Shown in pieces: positions 1 through 8,971 of a DNA stretch of 57,189 bases. The position numbers and the translations under genes are program-made. The notes beneath the pieces are model-generated. The model was not told the DNA's origin. It was given only the letters and a program-made list of their open reading frames with translations, and did no database searches. The stretch lies in NCBI GenBank assembly GCA_012960155.1, contig DUBU01000001.1, forward strand, positions 1 through 57,189. Direction: 5' to 3'. This DNA is from Micavibrio sp. (GTDB lineage Bacteria > Pseudomonadota > Alphaproteobacteria > Micavibrionales > Micavibrionaceae). The stretch's first letter is position 1, and the number at the start of each line of letters is the position of its first letter.

Positions 1-356
1 CGGCAAGGCTTGCGATCGTGCCTATGGTTCTGGAAGCGCGCGGTCTGGATGTTACGCCGCATATGATCACGTCGATGAAAAATCAGGAAGACTTTGACAC
101 CGCCGATATGTTGCAGATCATCCATGATGACGAAATCACCCATGTGCGTGCGGGGACTGTTTGGTTCGAAGCGTGGTGCGAATACCACGGCAAGACCGTC
201 GATGAAACTTGGCAGGATCTGGTGCGTACCTATTTTAACGGCGTTTTGAAAAAGCCGTTTAATCACGACAGCCGGGAAAAAGCAGAGATGTTGCGTCATT
301 GGTATGAACCACTCGCCGAGGAAATGGAGCGTTTGGCGACTGACGGCAAATTATAA
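1..356 (+). CDS. DUF455 family ferritin-like protein, 3' end (partial)
   Basis: The reading frame is open from base 3 of the window and ends at 356, so the gene enters from the left edge and only its last ~118 residues are present. The visible start-like GTG at 18 is internal: the in-frame upstream residues continue the conserved block RLAIVPMVLEARGLDVTP, which is typical of the DUF455 (COG2833) family. Later HDDEITHVRAG supplies the E-x-x-H type iron-ligand motif of a ferritin-like four-helix bundle, followed by the family's C-terminal FNxxxR segment. DUF455 proteins are soluble ferritin-like proteins of uncertain physiological role. The family call is firm; the function is not. Confidence 0.85.
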   Translation, partial: ARLAIVPMVLEARGLDVTPHMITSMKNQEDFDTADMLQIIHDDEITHVRAGTVWFEAWCEYHGKTVDETWQDLVRTYFNGVLKKPFNHDSREKAEMLRHWYEPLAEEMERLATDGKL

Positions 357-418
357 ATCACAATTTGCACTTCCCATAAATATAGGCTAAAGCTATTTGA
401 AATTTTAGGAGGTAGACC

Positions 419-820
419 ATGTCTATAGATTGCCCAGCGCATTCACCCGACTACGAAGATAATCAAACTGTTGAAGTCGCCGTGAATGTAGAAGAAAACT
501 TTTTACAGGCTTTGGAAGCAGGTGAATTCGATACATTGGCGAGCTTGATGCGCGCTGAACCTGAAGCTGCATTGGCCTTTTATGATACTTTGACAGCGCA
601 TCATGATAATCTGGCGAGCGACCTGACACCGCATTTCACAAAAGCGAGTCATTTCACGTTGGAAGACAAAGACATCATTAGCCGTCTTGAGCTGGCCGCG
701 ATTGGCCCGCGCACGATGCGCCGTGTTGATGAAGCAATCGAAGCTGCGCTTGCTGACATGAACAGAAAATTCGATGAAATGCAGGGCAAGAAGTCTCAAA
801 CTTTACCGGTGATGAAATGA
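419..820 (+). CDS. hypothetical acidic cytoplasmic protein, 133 aa
   Basis: I do not recognise a family. The start is well supported: a perfect AGGAGG lies at 407-412, six bases before the ATG. The product is acidic, predicted helical, with no signal peptide or membrane segment and a single early Cys. A rho-independent terminator follows about 30 bases after the stop, so this is probably a monocistronic unit or the last gene of the DUF455 unit, whose stop is 62 bases upstream. The antisense ORFs over the same stretch lack ribosome binding sites and are treated as shadows. Confidence 0.7.
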   Translation: MSIDCPAHSPDYEDNQTVEVAVNVEENFLQALEAGEFDTLASLMRAEPEAALAFYDTLTAHHDNLASDLTPHFTKASHFTLEDKDIISRLELAAIGPRTMRRVDEAIEAALADMNRKFDEMQGKKSQTLPVMK

Positions 821-848
821 TCATCTACCTCGGTACTAAGAATTATAA

Positions 849-876
849 AGCAGGCTGTGCAAAGCCTGCTTTTTTT
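849..876 (+). terminator. rho-independent terminator after the 133-aa gene
   Basis: An 8-bp perfect stem AGCAGGCT / AGCCTGCT (849-856 with 863-870) encloses a six-base loop and runs straight into a T tract, TTTTTT. It ends the short transcript on the plus strand before the sterol desaturase gene. Confidence 0.85.
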
Positions 877-911
877 AGTTCTTTTGTGCGCCTGCGTGGT
901 AAAATAAATCC

Positions 912-2738
912 ATGTTTGATCTGATTAAAGATAATGCCAGCCACCGCCTTATGGCCTTCGCCTCCCCTGATGAGCGCGTCTTCGGGCTTTACTTGCTAAT
1001 GGCAGCCGTCATTGGTGTAGTTAGCTGGGTGTACTACCGCTATATGGCAAAGCCTGATCATAAGCCTGATAACGTGCAGAAGGGGTTGCTGGGCTTTATC
1101 TTTGATAAGGACGTATTCCTGCATAAATCAGCCATTCAGGATTATTTCTATTTTGTGGCCAATGCTGTGATCTATGTCGGTATTGTCTCTCAGCTGTTGA
1201 TTAGCATTCATTTCTTCATGATCATCTTTAGCGGCATGCTGAACGGTATGTTCGGCACCCCGGCAGAACCGTTGATGCAAGTATCTGTGCTGAGCGTTGT
1301 GCTGTATACATTGGCGTTTGCACTAGCGATGGATTTTGCTGTGTTTATCACACATTACCTGCAGCATAAAATCCCGCTGCTATGGCAGTTCCATCAAGTC
1401 CATCACTCGGCAGAAGTCCTGACACCGATGACGATTTACCGCATGCATCCAGTGGACTTATTCTTTACCGGGATTGTCGGCGCATTACTTGTGGGCTTGG
1501 CCTACGCAGGCTTTACTTATCTGACGCAAGCCACGCCAAGCGCTTATGAAGTGATGGGGCTGAACGTGATTGTTTTTGTGTTCTATTTCTTGGGCTATAA
1601 TCTGCGTCATTCCCACATCTGGCTAAACTATCCGTCATGGCTCAGCCATATTCTGATCAGTCCCGCGCAGCACCATATTCACCATAGTGTAGAGCGCAAA
1701 CATTGGGACAAAAATATGGGGCTGATCTTCTCTTTCTGGGACAAGCTTTTCGGCACACTTTACGTGCCTAAAACATATGAAAAGCTGAAATTCGGCTTGG
1801 ATGACAAAGTTCAAAATCCTTTTGGATCCATATTGGAAATGTATGTCACGCCGTTCAAAAATGCTTGGGCGCTTATTGTGCCGCCTGACAGCAAGCGCGG
1901 CGCGGCTCTGACGGCTTTAGTTGTTTTGGCTGTTGCAGGGGGCGTGTATTACGGCATCGCCAATATGGATAAAGGCATTCAGGCACGCTTTGCGCCGCTG
2001 CGTTCTGTCCATATGGAAGATCTGACATGGACGGAAGTTGAACTGGCTATCCAGACCAAAGGCTACGATACGGTGATTATCCCAACAGGCGGCACAGAAC
2101 AAAATGGCGCTCATGTCACGCTGGGTAAGCATAATAAGGTAGTACATTACACGTCTGAGAAAATAGCCGAGCGTCTCGGGGGTACTTTCGTGGCGCCTGT
2201 AATCCCCTATGTGCCTGAAGATATGCATATGCAATACGCCGGGACGGTCGGTGTATCCGAGGAAACTCTAAAGGCTGTACTGCGCGATGCAGCGTCAAGT
2301 TACCGAAAGCAGGGCATTAAAAACATCTTGTTTATCGGTGACAGTGTCGGCAACCAGAACGCCCAGAAAGCTGTAGCTGAAGAGCTTGACGGCAAATGGG
2401 ATGGCGTGAAAGTCGCGCATATCGATCATTATTACAGCCAGAACGGTCAATATGAATGGCTGACCTTGCAGGGCTACAAACATAACCAGATCGGCGGTCA
2501 TGCAGGTATTCGTGATACATCCGAGATCATGGTCGTTGATGGTGCCAATAGCGTGCGCAAATACACTGTGATGGTACCAGAGCGTGAAGTAGGGCATAAC
2601 GGCGATTATAGTAAGGCATCTAAGGCCATTGGTCGCAAGATGCTGGAACTGAAAATCGATGCTGCTGTAAATCAGATCGAGTCGATCATTGGCGAGCGTG
2701 AAGCTGAGCCCGAAACTGCGGACATCGTGACGCACTAA
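912..2738 (+). CDS. sterol desaturase/fatty acid hydroxylase fused to a creatininase-like domain
   Basis: Residues ~1-310 form a membrane di-iron hydroxylase: several hydrophobic segments (about 28-46, 78-110, 130-155, 185-230) and the histidine motifs HYLQH, HQVHH, RHSHIW and HHIHH expected of the fatty acid hydroxylase superfamily. A further membrane segment (~330-350) leads to a C-terminal domain (~365-585) that aligns by eye with creatininase/creatinine amidohydrolase: TWTEVELAI, IPTGGTEQNGAHVTLG, a GDSVGNQNAQ turn and HAGIRDTSEIM. The classical family residues are altered: EQHG is EQNG here, the NGH turn is GDS, and the final Glu before TS is Asp, so metal binding may be changed or lost. 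Domain orientation suggests a membrane oxidoreductase with a soluble tail. Substrate unknown. Confidence 0.8.
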   Translation: MFDLIKDNASHRLMAFASPDERVFGLYLLMAAVIGVVSWVYYRYMAKPDHKPDNVQKGLLGFIFDKDVFLHKSAIQDYFYFVANAVIYVGIVSQLLISIHFFMIIFSGMLNGMFGTPAEPLMQVSVLSVVLYTLAFALAMDFAVFITHYLQHKIPLLWQFHQVHHSAEVLTPMTIYRMHPVDLFFTGIVGALLVGLAYAGFTYLTQATPSAYEVMGLNVIVFVFYFLGYNLRHSHIWLNYPSWLSHILISPAQHHIHHSVERKHWDKNMGLIFSFWDKLFGTLYVPKTYEKLKFGLDDKVQNPFGSILEMYVTPFKNAWALIVPPDSKRGAALTALVVLAVAGGVYYGIANMDKGIQARFAPLRSVHMEDLTWTEVELAIQTKGYDTVIIPTGGTEQNGAHVTLGKHNKVVHYTSEKIAERLGGTFVAPVIPYVPEDMHMQYAGTVGVSEETLKAVLRDAASSYRKQGIKNILFIGDSVGNQNAQKAVAEELDGKWDGVKVAHIDHYYSQNGQYEWLTLQGYKHNQIGGHAGIRDTSEIMVVDGANSVRKYTVMVPEREVGHNGDYSKASKAIGRKMLELKIDAAVNQIESIIGEREAEPETADIVTH

Positions 2739-2823
2739 ACTATTAGATAAAATCCAATCTATAATTAAACCGCTGTTTACCCTGTGTATGTATTATGAAC
2801 TCAGGATTTGCGGAGAGTTACTC

Positions 2824-2880
2824 CTTGATAAAAACAGAATATGTGTGGGACGTCTTTATCCAATGAAGGCGTTAATCAAG
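2824..2880 (+). other. 5' accessory stem-loop upstream of the structured RNA
   Basis: CTTGAT (2824-2829) can pair with ATCAAG (2875-2880), and inside it GACGTCTT (2849-2856) pairs over eight positions with AAGGCGTT (2866-2873, two G-U pairs) around a nine-base loop. It abuts the long hairpin that begins at 2881 and may belong to the same RNA; its outer stem would compete for base 2880 only. Confidence 0.35.
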
Positions 2881-3030
2881 AAGCCGAAGCGCAGATAACA
2901 TAGACAGAAACGAGAGAAGCGGTTGGACGGGAAATTCCGCGCCATAAAAGCGGAAACCGGATAAACGGTGGTTTCAAAATGGGTGATGTAATCTCTGTCA
3001 ATGTTATCTAGCCGCTTCGGCTTTCTTTAT
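2879..3030 (+). ncRNA. candidate structured non-coding RNA or 5' leader of the 319-aa gene
   Basis: The 369-base gap between 2738 and 3108 holds a rod-like structure. AAGCCGAAGC (2881-2890) pairs perfectly with GCTTCGGCTT (3014-3023); AGATAACAT (2893-2901) pairs perfectly with ATGTTATCT (3001-3009); GACAGA (2903-2908) pairs with TCTGTC (2994-2999). These 25 pairs close an apical region with its own hairpins, GCGG/CCGC (2919-2922, 2937-2940) and GAAACC/GGTTTC (2953-2958, 2970-2975). A pyrimidine-rich TTTCTTTAT follows, as for a weak terminator. I cannot match it to 6S, SRP, tmRNA, RNase P or a common riboswitch. Strand is inferred from the T-rich 3' flank. Confidence 0.5.
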
Positions 3031-3107
3031 GCCAAAACGTATTAACGATTCAGTCAAATACAAAGCTATGATAAAATAAGAAGTTATTATTTTCTCTGGT
3101 TTTATTT

Positions 3108-4067
3108 ATGGCAGATTTTCAGACTTCATTATTAAGAGAAAAATTCCTTATTTACGATGCGATGCCCTCTCAGAGCGGCAGCGGTAATAAGGAAATTGTT
3201 GCGCTGAGCAATCGTCTGGTTCTGCCACTTAAAAGTAAAAACGGCTATACATCGGAAACATTCGTGGTGCGCGCGCAGAATATGCATACGACTGCACGTA
3301 TGGGCGCGCAAATTGCTAAGGACTTCTACGATTACGGACAGATCATGGGGCGTGCAACGCCGTTTGACTGGGATACCTGCTTCCAAACCATTGTAAAAGG
3401 CTACGAAAGCGACTGGAACAATGATCTTTGGGTGGCCGTATACAATAATGGCCGCGTTGTTTATGAGGCAGGTGAAGCAAATAGGCACCAGTTTCTGGAT
3501 ATTATCGAACAATGCGATGCCCGTAATTCTTCTGATTACGAGCGCTCCATGGAAATCGCCAAAGATGCCTTTAAGCAAGCAGGTAAACTGGTCACGATCG
3601 AGCACGACTCGAACGTAGCGCTGGTGATGAGCGTGAATGAAGATGAAGGTAAGTGCGGCGTGATTGTGCGCGGCCCTGCTAAAACAACAACCTTCAATCT
3701 ATCTGCCAAAAAGAAAAGCGGTCGTACTGTCAAAGTCTCTGAGTGTCTCAGCGTGTCAGCGGCTTTTCTGGAAGGTATTCAGCTAGCTTTCTTTATTGGT
3801 TTAACCACTCAGAAAATCAAATACGACCTTATAGGCGCTGGTTCGTCTGTGGCGAAACAGTCGGATGCTGCAAGTTATAAGTTAGGACGTTTGAACAGCG
3901 CTATTTCCCAGTTCGAAAATTTGCAGAACGTGAATTATCGCCCCGAGAAACCAAACTTCTCCCAAATGGTCAGTGAAGCAGAAGAGTTTGCCCGCAAAAT
4001 GCTGGCGAAGGAAATCGCCGCCAAAATCGAGTCGGGTGAACTCGATGAAGATGACTGGGTGGTTTAA
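3108..4067 (+). CDS. hypothetical cytoplasmic protein, 319 aa
   Basis: Family not recognised. The product has no signal peptide or clear membrane segment; one hydrophobic stretch (~220-235, around FLEGIQLAFFIGL) is buried in an otherwise mixed sequence. The C-terminus is highly charged and acidic (IESGELDEDDWVV). Start choice: ATG at 3108 follows an AT-rich stretch with only a weak ribosome binding site, so translation could depend on the structured leader just upstream. It converges with acnA and shares the bidirectional terminator at 4078-4105. Confidence 0.7.
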   Translation: MADFQTSLLREKFLIYDAMPSQSGSGNKEIVALSNRLVLPLKSKNGYTSETFVVRAQNMHTTARMGAQIAKDFYDYGQIMGRATPFDWDTCFQTIVKGYESDWNNDLWVAVYNNGRVVYEAGEANRHQFLDIIEQCDARNSSDYERSMEIAKDAFKQAGKLVTIEHDSNVALVMSVNEDEGKCGVIVRGPAKTTTFNLSAKKKSGRTVKVSECLSVSAAFLEGIQLAFFIGLTTQKIKYDLIGAGSSVAKQSDAASYKLGRLNSAISQFENLQNVNYRPEKPNFSQMVSEAEEFARKMLAKEIAAKIESGELDEDDWVV

Positions 4068-4077
4068 CCCATAAAAA

Positions 4078-4105
4078 AACGCCTCGGCATAAACCAAGGC
4101 GTTTT
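4078..4105. terminator. bidirectional terminator between the 319-aa gene and acnA
   Basis: AACGCCT (4078-4084) pairs with AGGCGTT (4097-4103). The plus strand continues with T residues and the minus strand reads TTTTTTATGGG, so the hairpin can stop both convergent transcripts. Confidence 0.8.
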
Positions 4106-4128
4106 CGTATTCATTAAATCATAAAACC

Positions 4129-6915
4129 TTATGCGGCTTTACGCTCATTGCTATTGGCAAGGCTGCGCAGAACGTAATGCAGAATACCGCCGTTTTTGTA
4201 GTATTCCAGCTCGTCCAGCGTATCGATGCGGCACAGCAGCTTCACGTCTTTCGTGCTGCCATCTTCCATGTGAATGGTCATGGACAGCTCGGCGCGTGGC
4301 TTTAACGTATCAACGCCTGTGATATCGAATGTCTCTTTACCTGTCAGGCCGAGTGACTTGCGATCATCGCCGTCTTTGAACTGCAATGGCAATACGCCCA
4401 TGCCGATCAGGTTGGAACGGTGAATACGCTCATAGCTCTCGGCGACAACGGCCTTAACGCCCAGCAGGCGTGTGCCTTTAGCCGCCCAGTCACGGGAAGA
4501 ACCTGTGCCGTATTCCTTACCGCCAATAACAACCAGCGGCGTATCCGCATCCACGTATTTCATCGCGGCATCATAGATCGACATTTCTTCGCCGCTAGGA
4601 ACGTGAACTGTGTAACCGCCTTCCGTACCTGGCACCATTTCGTTCTTGATACGGATATTGGCAAACGTGCCGCGCATCATCACTTCGTGGTTGCCACGGC
4701 GTGAACCGTAGGAGTTAAAGTCACGCGTATCTACGTTATGCTTGGTCAGGTAAGAGCCAGCAGGGGAGTCTTTCTTGATCGCGCCTGCAGGTGAAATATG
4801 GTCTGTCGTAACCGAGTCACCCAGCAATGCCAAACAATTTGCGCCTTTAATATTCTCGACGCTGCCGGCTTGGGCTTCCATGCCTTCAAAGAATGGCGGG
4901 TTTTTCACGTAAGTTGACTCATCATTCCATTTGTAAGTTTGGCCTGATGTGTCACCGCCGATTTTCTGCCATTCTTCAGGACCTTTGAATACGTCACTGT
5001 AACGGTCACGGAACATGGCAGGCGTTAGCGCTTTATTGATCATATCCTTGATCTCGGCGGGTTTAGGCCAGATATCGCTCAGGAATACGTCATTGCCGTC
5101 TTGGTCTTGACCCAGAGGCTCGTTATAAAGATCAACCTGCATGCTGCCCGCCAGCGCATATGCCACAACCAGAGGAGGGGACGCAAGATAGTTCGCCTTT
5201 ACGTGCGGGCTGATGCGGCCTTCAAAGTTACGGTTACCCGATAGGACGCCACATACAGTCAGGTCGTTTTCTTCAATCGCCGCCGCGATCGGGGCAGGCA
5301 ATGGGCCCGAGTTACCGATACAAGTCGTACAGCCGTAACCCACAAGGTTAAAGCCGAGCTTATCCAGATCATCTTGCAGCTCTGCTTTCTCAAGGTAGTC
5401 AGTCACAACCTGTGAACCGGGTGCCAAAGATGTCTTAACCCATGGCTTAACAGACAGACCCTTCGCCAGCGCGTTACGTGCCAGCAAACCGGCCGCAATA
5501 AGTACGGATGGGTTGGATGTGTTTGTACAGCTCGTAATCGCGGCAATCACAACATCGCCATGCTTGAGGTCGTAATCAGCACCGTCAACTTTAGAGGCTT
5601 TGCCTGCAATAGCATCTTCAATTTCTTTGATTTTGTGTGGCGGCATCTGGCCAGCTTCGTCAAGCATCTTGCCTTCCGCGCCAACGGGGTTCAGCTCAAG
5701 GCTATGACCCATCAATTTGTGGAAGCTGCCAGCTGCTGCCGTCAGGGCAATTTTATCCTGCGGACGCTTAGGACCTGCAATACAGGGCTCAACATCACCC
5801 AGATCAAGGCTCAGCGTGTCTGTAAAGACAGGCTCATGGCCTGCGTTGCGCCACAGGCCTTGCTCTTTGGAGTATTGTTCAACCAGTTTAACGGTGTGCG
5901 GGTCGCGGCCTGTAAACTCAAGATAGTTCAATGTTTCCTGATCAACAGGGAAGAACGCACAAGTTGAACCAAACTCAGGCGACATATTGGAGATTGTTGC
6001 TTGGTCAGGCAGTGACAGGTGATCAAGGCCATCGCCGTAGAATTCAACAAACTTACCAACCACGCCTTTTTCACGCAGCATCTGTGTCACTGTCAGCACC
6101 AGATCGGTCGCTGTCGCGCCTTCTTTTAGCTGGCCTGTCAGTTTGAAGCCAATCACTTCAGGGATCATCATGGAAATTGGCTGGCCCAGCATCGCCGCTT
6201 CGGCTTCGATACCGCCAACACCCCAGCCCAGAACTGCAAGGCCGTTTATCATAGTTGTGTGGGAGTCTGTGCCGACAACACTATCAGGATAGGCAAGCAT
6301 CTTGCCTGTTTCATCTTCCTCTTCGCTCCAGACTGTCTGGCCCAGATATTCAAGGTTCACTTGGTGACAGATACCTGTGCCTGGCGGAACAACGCGGAAG
6401 TTCTTAAACGCTTCCTGACCCCAACGCAGAAACTCGTAACGCTCGCCATTACGCTCGAACTCACGCTCAACGTTGGCTTTAAAGGCTGTGGCTGTACCGA
6501 ATTCGTCCACCATCACGGAGTGATCAATGACCAGATCAACAGCTGTCAGCGGGTTGATTTTCTGTGGGTCACCGCCGAGGGATTTCATGGCTTCGCGCAT
6601 TGCAGCCAAGTCAACAACAGCAGGAACGCCTGTGAAATCCTGCATCAAAACGCGGGCAGGGCGGAAAGCGATTTCTTTATCTGTTTTACCGCCATTATCC
6701 AGCCAGTCTTTGATGGCTTTAATATCGTCTGTAGAAACGGAGCGATCATCTTCAAAACGCAGCAGGTTTTCCAGCAATACTTTGAGAGTAAAAGGAAGTT
6801 TGTCGATATTACCGATCTGCTCGGCTATGGCTTGTAAGCTGAAATAATCGTAATCTTTGCCGTCCACCGTCATAGTGCGGCGTGTCTTCATGCTGTCATG
6901 TCCTGCGCGAGCCAT
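4129..6915 (-). CDS. acnA: aconitate hydratase A
   Basis: Aconitase interconverts citrate and isocitrate in the TCA cycle using a [4Fe-4S] cluster. The cluster cysteines are visible in [12 protein letters not shown] and [14 protein letters not shown], and the C-terminal swivel domain carries [17 protein letters not shown]. The product is 928 aa from the start chosen here, in the range for bacterial AcnA/IRP1-type enzymes. The open frame extends to 7080, but the ATG at 6915 has an AAAGGGA ribosome site ~9 bases upstream and gives the expected N-terminus ([10 protein letters not shown]...[11 protein letters not shown]), while the extra 55 codons are basic and unlike the family. It is transcribed alone toward the shared terminator at its 3' end. 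Confidence 0.96.
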   Translation of the reverse strand: MARAGHDSMKTRRTMTVDGKDYDYFSLQAIAEQIGNIDKLPFTLKVLLENLLRFEDDRSVSTDDIKAIKDWLDNGGKTDKEIAFRPARVLMQDFTGVPAVVDLAAMREAMKSLGGDPQKINPLTAVDLVIDHSVMVDEFGTATAFKANVEREFERNGERYEFLRWGQEAFKNFRVVPPGTGICHQVNLEYLGQTVWSEEEDETGKMLAYPDSVVGTDSHTTMINGLAVLGWGVGGIEAEAAMLGQPISMMIPEVIGFKLTGQLKEGATATDLVLTVTQMLREKGVVGKFVEFYGDGLDHLSLPDQATISNMSPEFGSTCAFFPVDQETLNYLEFTGRDPHTVKLVEQYSKEQGLWRNAGHEPVFTDTLSLDLGDVEPCIAGPKRPQDKIALTAAAGSFHKLMGHSLELNPVGAEGKMLDEAGQMPPHKIKEIEDAIAGKASKVDGADYDLKHGDVVIAAITSCTNTSNPSVLIAAGLLARNALAKGLSVKPWVKTSLAPGSQVVTDYLEKAELQDDLDKLGFNLVGYGCTTCIGNSGPLPAPIAAAIEENDLTVCGVLSGNRNFEGRISPHVKANYLASPPLVVAYALAGSMQVDLYNEPLGQDQDGNDVFLSDIWPKPAEIKDMINKALTPAMFRDRYSDVFKGPEEWQKIGGDTSGQTYKWNDESTYVKNPPFFEGMEAQAGSVENIKGANCLALLGDSVTTDHISPAGAIKKDSPAGSYLTKHNVDTRDFNSYGSRRGNHEVMMRGTFANIRIKNEMVPGTEGGYTVHVPSGEEMSIYDAAMKYVDADTPLVVIGGKEYGTGSSRDWAAKGTRLLGVKAVVAESYERIHRSNLIGMGVLPLQFKDGDDRKSLGLTGKETFDITGVDTLKPRAELSMTIHMEDGSTKDVKLLCRIDTLDELEYYKNGGILHYVLRSLANSNERKAA

Positions 6916-7071
6916 ATCGTAATTCCCTTTCGAAGTCGTTGTAATATAAGCGTTTCGGGTAATAAAGATAGCACGTCTGCGGGTAGATACAAGCGCCAGA
7001 AATCGGCTTTTTTTGAACGGAATTTTGCCCAAAAATGCAAAATTCACAAAAAAGGGCACATTTGTCCTTAT

Positions 7072-7099
7072 TTGTGCCACATTTGGGCGGCATTATAAG
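7072..7099 (+). promoter_or_regulatory. candidate promoter for a short plus-strand RNA
   Basis: TTGTGC (7072-7077) and TATAAG (7094-7099) are separated by 16 bases and point toward the orphan terminator at 7155-7188. This would give a transcript of about 80 bases divergent from acnA. It is only a motif-level assignment. Confidence 0.3.
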
Positions 7100-7105
7100 A
7101 ATTAG

Positions 7106-7188
7106 GTTTAAGTCTCCTTTTGATTGTGAGTTTGAACATTCCAGCGAAAATTTTACCCGCTACCTCCGTATAAGGTAGCGGGTTTTTT
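7106..7188 (+). ncRNA. candidate small RNA ending at an orphan terminator
   Basis: ACCCGCTACCT (7155-7165) pairs perfectly with AGGTAGCGGGT (7173-7183) around a seven-base loop and is followed by T residues on the plus strand: a strong intrinsic terminator for rightward transcription. No plus-strand gene precedes it after the terminator at 4105, so either a short RNA starts in the acnA upstream region, or the hairpin serves the leftward SIMPL gene, for which the T tract is poorer (AAAATTTT after the stem). The 5' boundary is set from the promoter-like motif and is uncertain. Confidence 0.35.
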
Positions 7189-7211
7189 CTTATTCAGAAC
7201 CGAGTGCTTGT

Positions 7212-7955
7212 TTATTTCAGAAGCGCTTGCGCAGAAACAGTCAGGGAGATCTGGCTTTCGCTTGGTGCCGCTACAGGGGCTGACATCTCAGCTTTCGCCA
7301 TGCTTTCCATGGCCATACCACGCATCATTGGCGGCTGGTAATGATTGCCGCCCATATCGACGTTGATTTGCAGCATTTCGCTGGATGACTTACCCAATGC
7401 TTTTGCTGTGCGCTCAGATTTTTCGACCAGCTTGCTAAGCGCCGCTTCGAGCAAACTGTTACGTGTTTCTTCCAGTTTTTCTGGCGATAGCGAGTAGCTC
7501 AACCCATTCATCGTCAAACCGAGTTCCTGTAAATCTCCCGCTAGTTCGAGAAAGTCATCAGCCTCTTTACCTTTGATCTGCAGACTTTGGCTGCCGCGCC
7601 ATGACATATCACGGCGAGAATTTATGCTGCTGCGATTGAACTCGTGAACATAATATTGCTGTGTACTGACCTTAACGCTATCCACTTTTTGTGCTGTCTC
7701 CAGGGCTTCCTTCATTTTTTTATTGATGGTGTCCTGGACGACTTTAGGGTCGGCGTTTTCTGATTTAAATGTCAGTGTGGCGACCAAAAGATCTTGTTCG
7801 ACTTCTACCATCTCTGTGGCTGACAGGCTGACCAGTGTTGACCCTTCGGGTAAATCCAATAGGGTGTTGTAATCTTGGGCATTAGCAGGGGCGGTAGTAA
7901 ATGCCAGTGCCATTGAAAGCGCAGTAACGCAAAGTGTTTTTCTTACAGAAAACAT
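7212..7955 (-). CDS. SIMPL domain (DUF541) exported protein
   Basis: The start at 7955 is preferred over the longer frame because AAGGAG precedes it at good spacing and because it yields a clean signal peptide, MFSVRKTLCVTALSMALA followed by a cleavage-like PANAQ. The mature part shows the SIMPL pattern: an N-terminal strand block (TLVSLSATEMVEVEQDLL), the ADPKVVQDTINKKM helix, and a C-terminal block ending in SLTVSAQALLK. SIMPL/DUF541 proteins are periplasmic or surface proteins, some oligomerising, with poorly defined roles in stress tolerance. 247 aa is a usual length. The 3' end lies 24 bases from the hairpin at 7155-7183. Confidence 0.85.
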   Translation of the reverse strand: MFSVRKTLCVTALSMALAFTTAPANAQDYNTLLDLPEGSTLVSLSATEMVEVEQDLLVATLTFKSENADPKVVQDTINKKMKEALETAQKVDSVKVSTQQYYVHEFNRSSINSRRDMSWRGSQSLQIKGKEADDFLELAGDLQELGLTMNGLSYSLSPEKLEETRNSLLEAALSKLVEKSERTAKALGKSSSEMLQINVDMGGNHYQPPMMRGMAMESMAKAEMSAPVAAPSESQISLTVSAQALLK

Positions 7956-8142
7956 ACAGAGGCTCCTTCCTCGTTGTGGTGTCATTACCAAGACATACGA
8001 TAGTGCGGGTTTAGTCCTTCGGCAAGGTCTAAACCTATAGGGGATAAGCGGTCTTCCTGAATAATGTTTTCTGCGTTATAGTATTACGGCAAAATGCAAA
8101 ACCCGCCTGTTTCTATCAAATATTTTAAAATCGGAGACCCAA

Positions 8143-8640
8143 ATGACCGAAGCTTTTAATGAGAGCAAATTTGCCATGTGGCGCTGTATTATCGGAATGG
8201 CGCATGCCGACGGTATACTACATGAAGATGAACAAGCTTATTTGACAAAGATATTTGATAGCATGCGTGATCGCGCAGGAATGCCGGCAGATATGCATGA
8301 TACGCTGGTGGATGATCTGCATAATCCTAAAGATATTGAGCCGTTCATGGGGAAGATTGTTGATCCTGCCTTTCGTTCACAGCTTGTATATTTCGCACGT
8401 TTACTGGCCTATAAAGATGGCGAGAAACACCCTGATGAAGCGCAGCTATTGAAGATTATGAAAGCCGAAATGTCAGGCGGCGTGGATATGGAAGCTTTGC
8501 GTGCAGAAGTGCGCGCCAACGTAGCTTCAGAAGTAACTTTGCATGAGTTGAAAATGGACTCGCAAGGGCCCGGGAAGTCCGGACTGTTCGCACTGATTCA
8601 TGAACTGGCACTGAAGTTCAATATCGATCTGATGGATTAA
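8143..8640 (+). CDS. TerB-like helical protein
   Basis: The 165-aa product resembles the TerB/tellurite-resistance fold: an N-terminal helix AMWRCIIGMAHADGILHEDEQAYL gives the family's A-x-x-D-G-x-x-x-x-x-E signature, and a second LLAYKDGEKHPDEAQLL repeats it. TerB-like domains are all-helical, often metal-binding, and occur in envelope-stress and phage-related contexts. There is no signal peptide. The start follows CGGAGAC by about seven bases. The gene converges with the small exported protein at 8650, the stops being 10 bases apart. The second half (~110-165) has no recognised domain. Confidence 0.65.
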   Translation: MTEAFNESKFAMWRCIIGMAHADGILHEDEQAYLTKIFDSMRDRAGMPADMHDTLVDDLHNPKDIEPFMGKIVDPAFRSQLVYFARLLAYKDGEKHPDEAQLLKIMKAEMSGGVDMEALRAEVRANVASEVTLHELKMDSQGPGKSGLFALIHELALKFNIDLMD

Positions 8641-8649
8641 CGCCAACAT

Positions 8650-8898
8650 CTATTCTTCAGCTATTTTTTGAGTGTTTTGCGCGTACTGAATATCTGCGCG
8701 TTTCTTTTCGTCTGCTTCAAACCTTAGGGCAGGGCATTCAAGGTTGCGTTCATCACAAAACGCAATGGCATCCTCTAATGGCATAAGTGTGAGATTGATG
8801 ATTGTGGCTCTGATCGTCAAAGGAAAATTTTCTGCTTGGCTATCGGACGCCCACGAAATGATACCGACAGCCATGATCGCACAACATAGTATGCGCAT
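8650..8898 (-). CDS. small exported two-cysteine protein, paralogue 1
   Basis: 82 aa with an N-terminal signal peptide (MRILCCAIMAVGIISWASDSQA) and a short mature domain. The core IINLTLMPLEDAIAFCDERN and a second Cys eight residues on (ECPALR) match the neighbouring gene almost residue for residue, so the two are tandem duplicates. The mature protein holds two cysteines that could form a disulphide in the periplasm. An AAGG ribosome site precedes the start. I do not recognise the family. Confidence 0.7.
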   Translation of the reverse strand: MRILCCAIMAVGIISWASDSQAENFPLTIRATIINLTLMPLEDAIAFCDERNLECPALRFEADEKKRADIQYAQNTQKIAEE

Positions 8899-8971
8899 GG
8901 TAAATGACCTTCTGTTTCTGTTTTAATCCTTTTACGTATCACTTGTGTAAGAGGATCAAAAAAATAAGGTC

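Noticed and set aside
2879-3030. 6S RNA assignment
   Set aside because: The rod shape is suggestive but the central bubble and conserved sequence blocks could not be recognised by eye, so the class is left open.
2879-4067. Retron or group II intron reading of the structured RNA plus the 319-aa gene
   Set aside because: The downstream protein has no reverse-transcriptase motifs (no YxDD), and the RNA lacks intron domain V features.
6916-7080. N-terminal extension of aconitase
   Set aside because: Frame is open but no ribosome site, non-homologous basic sequence, and a good start exists at 6915.
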